Assembly: GCA_016788585.1 (NCBI GenBank)
Contig: JAEURP010000003.1
Coordinates: 1 to 64,000, forward strand
Direction: 5' to 3'
Length of the DNA stretch: 64,000 bases
Origin: Chthonomonas sp.
GTDB lineage: Bacteria > Armatimonadota > Fimbriimonadia > Fimbriimonadales > Fimbriimonadaceae
Shown: in pieces, positions 60,979-64,000 of the stretch
Layout: every line of letters begins with the position of its first letter
Position numbering within the stretch: position 1 is the first letter of the stretch
Position numbers and translations under genes: made by a program
The notes under the pieces: model-generated
What the model saw: only the letters and a program-made list of their open reading frames with translations
Database searches by the model: none
What the model was told of the DNA's origin: nothing

Positions 60979-61878
60979 CTACATACCGCGACCGTAGACC
61001 TTTCGAACGTTGGGCACAGTTGTGTACCTAGGAATCCGCATAAGCAAGTACGGCGTGCAACGGGTGGAATTTACGCCACGGCCGGAGTCCTCGAACCACG
61101 TGATCGTCACCCGACCGCTCTGATCCACGACTGCACGGTCGATCTCGATACTGGTCAAACGAGTCTCCATCCCTCCATGGATAGCTACCACCATTTCTGT
61201 GTCCCAGCGAATATCGCGCTCGAGTTGAGCCATCTCTTCGTTGTTTGGAAAAGCGCCGTTCAAGTAGGACGAGAACTCACGCCGGGTTGCCAAAGCAAAG
61301 ACCCTTTCCGATGTGACATTCGAGTAGGGCCCGCGATCCATTAATGACCATCGCAAGGGTCGCTCCGAGTCTTCGTAGTAGGGCGGCAAAAGTACGGTTG
61401 AGCCGCCCATGTTGTAACCAAAGTCATCGCATCGAACGAACTGCGGAGTTCCGCCCGATCGCTCGACCCTCAAAACCACATAAGGTGAGGTAATCACCTG
61501 GGTGGAAACGCCCCCAGAGTGAGGCGTTGTCAATACGTATTCGACCTGGATATTCCTAGCATCGACGTACCGAGCACTTCTTACATAAATATTGTAGCCG
61601 CCCGATTGACGTTCGCCCGCCGCGATAACCCAAAGCTCTTCCTTGGCCCATTCGATCCCCTTTGGGGCCGTTGAAGCAGGATTTCCCGTGAGTTTGGTCC
61701 AATAGGTTTGCCAAGTCCCTTCGGTGCTAATCACACGAGTCTCGAATGACTTGACGCGGCTCATGGTGCCTCCCTGAAAAGTGCTCCACTTCACCGTTGG
61801 AAGGGCTTGCCCATGGACTTGCCCCATCGCGAAGCAACTGAGGATAATCGTTGCGAAAACAAACCAAACTCGCATCAT
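60979..61878 (-). CDS. Secreted protein with two PrcB-like domains
   Basis: 299 residues with a signal peptide (AMGQVHGQA). Two similar halves: EELWVIAAGERQSGGYNIYVRSARYVDA then YVVLRVERSGG; and MVVAIHGGMETRLTSIEIDRAVVDQSGRVTITWFED then YLLMRIPR. This is the PrcB_C pattern, in which the protein partners a subtilisin-like protease. No such protease is in the window. The halves differ much in sequence. Confidence 0.6.
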   Translation of the reverse strand: MMRVWFVFATIILSCFAMGQVHGQALPTVKWSTFQGGTMSRVKSFETRVISTEGTWQTYWTKLTGNPASTAPKGIEWAKEELWVIAAGERQSGGYNIYVRSARYVDARNIQVEYVLTTPHSGGVSTQVITSPYVVLRVERSGGTPQFVRCDDFGYNMGGSTVLLPPYYEDSERPLRWSLMDRGPYSNVTSERVFALATRREFSSYLNGAFPNNEEMAQLERDIRWDTEMVVAIHGGMETRLTSIEIDRAVVDQSGRVTITWFEDSGRGVNSTRCTPYLLMRIPRYTTVPNVRKVYGRGM

Positions 61879-61935
61879 TCTTATTGTACGACGCTTTGGG
61901 GACCAGCTCGTTTCTTGGGCTCATAATGGAGACTC

Positions 61936-62592
61936 ATGAATTCGGGATCGCTCTGGTACCGCGCTGTCCGCTGGTTTGTGCGCTCCGTGGTGCTCAATAT
62001 TCTCGGTCCAGTGAGAGTAATGAATGAGGAGAATGAGCCGCTTGTGGGACCAGTTATCGTGGCACCGATTCACCTGAGTTACCTAGACCCTCCGCTAGTT
62101 GCTTGTTGCATGCGCCGAGCAATCACCTTCATGGCCAAAGAGGAGTTGTTCAAACCCGGCCTTGGGGCTCTCATTCGCTCCCTTGGAGCCTTTCCGGTTC
62201 AACGTGGAGCAGGCGATACCGAGGCCATCCGAATTGCTTTAAAGCTTCTCGAAGAGGGCCGTGCCGTACTCCTGTTTCCAGAAGGAACCCGTGGAGACGG
62301 GGTCAAGATGGGCAAATTGACCGCTGGGGTCGCGATGTTGGCCCGAAGAACTGGCGCAAGGGTCTTTCCGATCGGAATTAGAGGATGTGAAAAAGTCTGG
62401 CCGCGACACCAGAAATGGCCCCGGCGATCACCCATTACCGTTGTCTTTGGCGCGCCCATGACCTATGCTGAGGTTGTCGCCGATCCCAAAGACAAAGAGG
62501 GCCGAGAGCGATTTAATGCCGAACTGGAGCGAAGGCTTCTTGCCTTAAACGAAGAGGCCGGCCTACCGCTTAAAACCGCTTCGAAAACGTAG
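61936..62592 (+). CDS. plsC: 1-acyl-sn-glycerol-3-phosphate acyltransferase
   Basis: 218 residues. APIHLSYLDPPL carries the HxxxxD catalytic motif and LFPEGTRGDG the phosphate-binding motif. It makes phosphatidic acid in membrane lipid synthesis. A second acyltransferase role is possible, as such genes are often duplicated. Its end overlaps the next gene, on the other strand, by 23 bases. Confidence 0.93.
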   Translation: MNSGSLWYRAVRWFVRSVVLNILGPVRVMNEENEPLVGPVIVAPIHLSYLDPPLVACCMRRAITFMAKEELFKPGLGALIRSLGAFPVQRGAGDTEAIRIALKLLEEGRAVLLFPEGTRGDGVKMGKLTAGVAMLARRTGARVFPIGIRGCEKVWPRHQKWPRRSPITVVFGAPMTYAEVVADPKDKEGRERFNAELERRLLALNEEAGLPLKTASKT

Positions 62593-63199
62593 CGCCGACG
62601 AGGGTCTCCCGCCCTCGGACTGCCCACCGCAGAAGGAGCCCACTCGTGGGCTGCAACTCGACACCAGAAGTAATGCGGCGACTGTCGTACTCGAACAAGA
62701 ACCTCAAGGTATCAGTCGCGGGCATTCGAGCTCCGGCAAAGAGCCCCTTGTACCTGCCAGTTCCAACACCAATCGTCAGCTCACTCGGCGTATTGGCATT
62801 GAAGTCTTCGTAGTTGTTCGTTCGGTTGGAAACGGCTACATAAAAGCTGCGGCTCGCTGCATCGTTCATCACATCCTGCACACCGATGGAGACTCCGATT
62901 CCAAAATCTGGGACAGCCGGGATGTAATTGTATGAAAAGTCGATCAGGCCCTCATCACCGTGCCCGCCCAAGCCTTCCAAAAAGGTGACCTCCGCATCGA
63001 ATGCATTGCCAAAGCCAAACCCGAGGAATGTGTACCGGTGATCGAGAGACTTACCGTCGAGAAGCGACTCGATGCGAACGTCCCGATTGGCGTAGCGATC
63101 GCCCATCGGGAGAAAGAGCAATCGCTCGCCCAATGCAAACGATGAACTCGCGGTAACCAAAAGCAGAAAGGCAATACGCACGGGCGAATGGTACACCAA
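62570..63199 (-). CDS. Outer-membrane beta-barrel-like protein
   Basis: 209 residues with a signal peptide ending ASSSFA. The mature part shows repeated amphipathic strands (FYVAVSNRTNN, ELTIGVGTGRYKGLFAGAR, LRFLFEYDSRR, GVELQPTSGLLLRWAV) and ends with FSKRF, all typical of small porin-like barrels (YjbH or similar). Function unknown. Confidence 0.6.
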   Translation of the reverse strand: MVYHSPVRIAFLLLVTASSSFALGERLLFLPMGDRYANRDVRIESLLDGKSLDHRYTFLGFGFGNAFDAEVTFLEGLGGHGDEGLIDFSYNYIPAVPDFGIGVSIGVQDVMNDAASRSFYVAVSNRTNNYEDFNANTPSELTIGVGTGRYKGLFAGARMPATDTLRFLFEYDSRRITSGVELQPTSGLLLRWAVRGRETLVGATFSKRF

Positions 63200-63216
63200 G
63201 CGAGTACCCTACGCGC

Positions 63217-64000
63217 ATGGACGACCGCGCCAACGCCCGTAGCTCTGAGAGGCTTGGGTTCATTGAGGGTCTTCGGGGCCTGGCGGCGCTCTACGTTGTT
63301 GCGCAACACATCTGTACGATGGTCGATCCACGCTTCTTGCTCATGAGAAAGGGAGCCGAGCCAGCTTGGTTGGCTTCCGTCATGGCCCCGTTTTGGTATG
63401 GACACTTTGCCGTTTCGGCCTTTATCGTGCTCTCCGGCTTCTGTCTGCAGATGTCGCTTTACACTTCTGGCACGGGCCAACTTCGTGATCTCCGCCGATT
63501 CCTGAAACGAAGATGCTGGAGAATTCTCCCGCCATATTACGCCTGCTTGGCTCTATCTCTAATCACCGTGCATTTTGTCACCTCGAAGCACAGCGGTCCG
63601 CCATGGAATCAGTACATCCCAGTAACGGGCGAGAATCTGGCCGCCCACATATTGATGATCCACAACTTCTCGAGAGAATGGATGTACAAGATCAATGGTG
63701 TTTTATGGTCTATTTCTATCGAGTTTCAACTTTACTTCCTGTTCCCCGCCTTGTGTCTCGCCCTTTGGCGTTTCGGTAGCCGTTCGGTCGTCCCATTGAC
63801 TGCTTTGACAGTCGCGTCCGCACTAAGCGTATATGATTCCGCCGACAAACTTTATGTTTGGTACTTTGGTTTGTTCGTTCTAGGAATGGCCGGCGCACGA
63901 TGGGCCTTCGATCGCAGACTGCCCAAGGTTCCAACCGGTCCGATGACCGCTCTAGCGGTGTTTGCCCTTGCCGCCGCGATAATGAGTATTGGTTGGACCA
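63217..64000 (+). CDS. Acyltransferase-3 (OafA/YrhL) family protein, partial
   Basis: At least 261 residues; the gene runs off the window. ATG at 63217. The N-terminus GFIEGLRGLAALYVVAQH is the first helix motif of the family with the Arg and the catalytic His region, then FFAVSAFIVLSGFCLQM-type helix (GHFAVSAFIVLSGF), RRFLKRRCWRILPPYY and LWSISIEFQLYFLFP. Transfers acetyl or acyl groups to surface sugars. Divergent from the barrel-like protein. Confidence 0.9.
   Translation, partial: MDDRANARSSERLGFIEGLRGLAALYVVAQHICTMVDPRFLLMRKGAEPAWLASVMAPFWYGHFAVSAFIVLSGFCLQMSLYTSGTGQLRDLRRFLKRRCWRILPPYYACLALSLITVHFVTSKHSGPPWNQYIPVTGENLAAHILMIHNFSREWMYKINGVLWSISIEFQLYFLFPALCLALWRFGSRSVVPLTALTVASALSVYDSADKLYVWYFGLFVLGMAGARWAFDRRLPKVPTGPMTALAVFALAAAIMSIGWT

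Overview
The window is gene-dense bacterial chromosome of moderately high GC, with short intergenic gaps and many 4-base ATGA/GTGA overlaps. No stretch over 300 bases lacks a gene, and I saw no rRNA, tRNA, CRISPR array, insertion sequence or prophage. Two secreted proteins with PEP-CTERM sorting tails, menaquinone-type methyltransferase and polyprenyl synthase genes, MutS2, a Pst system with a PhoP-type box and many lipoproteins and beta-barrel-like proteins fit a free-living diderm. An Armatimonadota (Fimbriimonadia-like) lineage is my best guess; this is inference from gene content, not from a marker alignment.

Layout. 1-12.2 kb is an accessory metal-handling region. A minus-strand run (255-5189) encodes secreted proteins: a Cys/His-rich small protein, a three-module YHS plus YtkA/FixH-like protein, two proteins sharing a NosL-like Cys domain, and a beta-barrel-like protein. 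Divergent from it is a heavy-metal RND operon (5300-10652) with a lipoprotein adaptor and a CzcA-type pump, but the outer-membrane factor gene seems reduced to an 83-codon remnant. 10.7-14.8 kb holds a hypothetical secreted protein, an FGE-like protein, an SGNH hydrolase, a zinc phospholipase C-like protein and a YCII gene without a normal start codon. dnaA (15.6-17.0 kb) lies divergent from a thiamine diphosphokinase gene, with DnaA-box-like sequences between them. 17.2-22.0 kb carries a symporter, an FHA protein, a VOC protein and lipoproteins.

22.0-32.1 kb is one long minus-strand unit: pstS-pstC-pstA (no pstB), two amidohydrolase-like proteins, a DinG-type helicase, acpS and an acetyltransferase, behind a PhoP-type box. 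32.1-35.3 kb is mutS2, cdd and a polyglycine lipoprotein. 35.3-37.9 kb holds a PilC/GspF-type protein and the most striking gene of the window: a SigB/SigF-type sigma factor fused to a degenerate GGDEF domain that keeps an RxxD (I-site) motif. 38-42.3 kb has a ChaN-like protein, queC, a BlaI-type regulator, a DUF4139-like protein and a PEP-CTERM protein. 42.4-44.8 kb holds a half-length UvrA overlapping a CPBP-type membrane protease gene. 44.8-54.4 kb is mostly housekeeping (pyrD, crcB, trmH-like, dut, an HAD phosphatase, a polyprenyl synthase, menG) and ends in a two-component system. It is followed by a DUF4394 PEP-CTERM gene, an M29 aminopeptidase and the conserved cluster rpsU - PgpH-like - ybeY - dgkA/PAP2 - corC-like (56.7-61 kb). 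A PrcB-like protein, plsC, a beta-barrel-like protein and a truncated acyltransferase-3 gene close the window.
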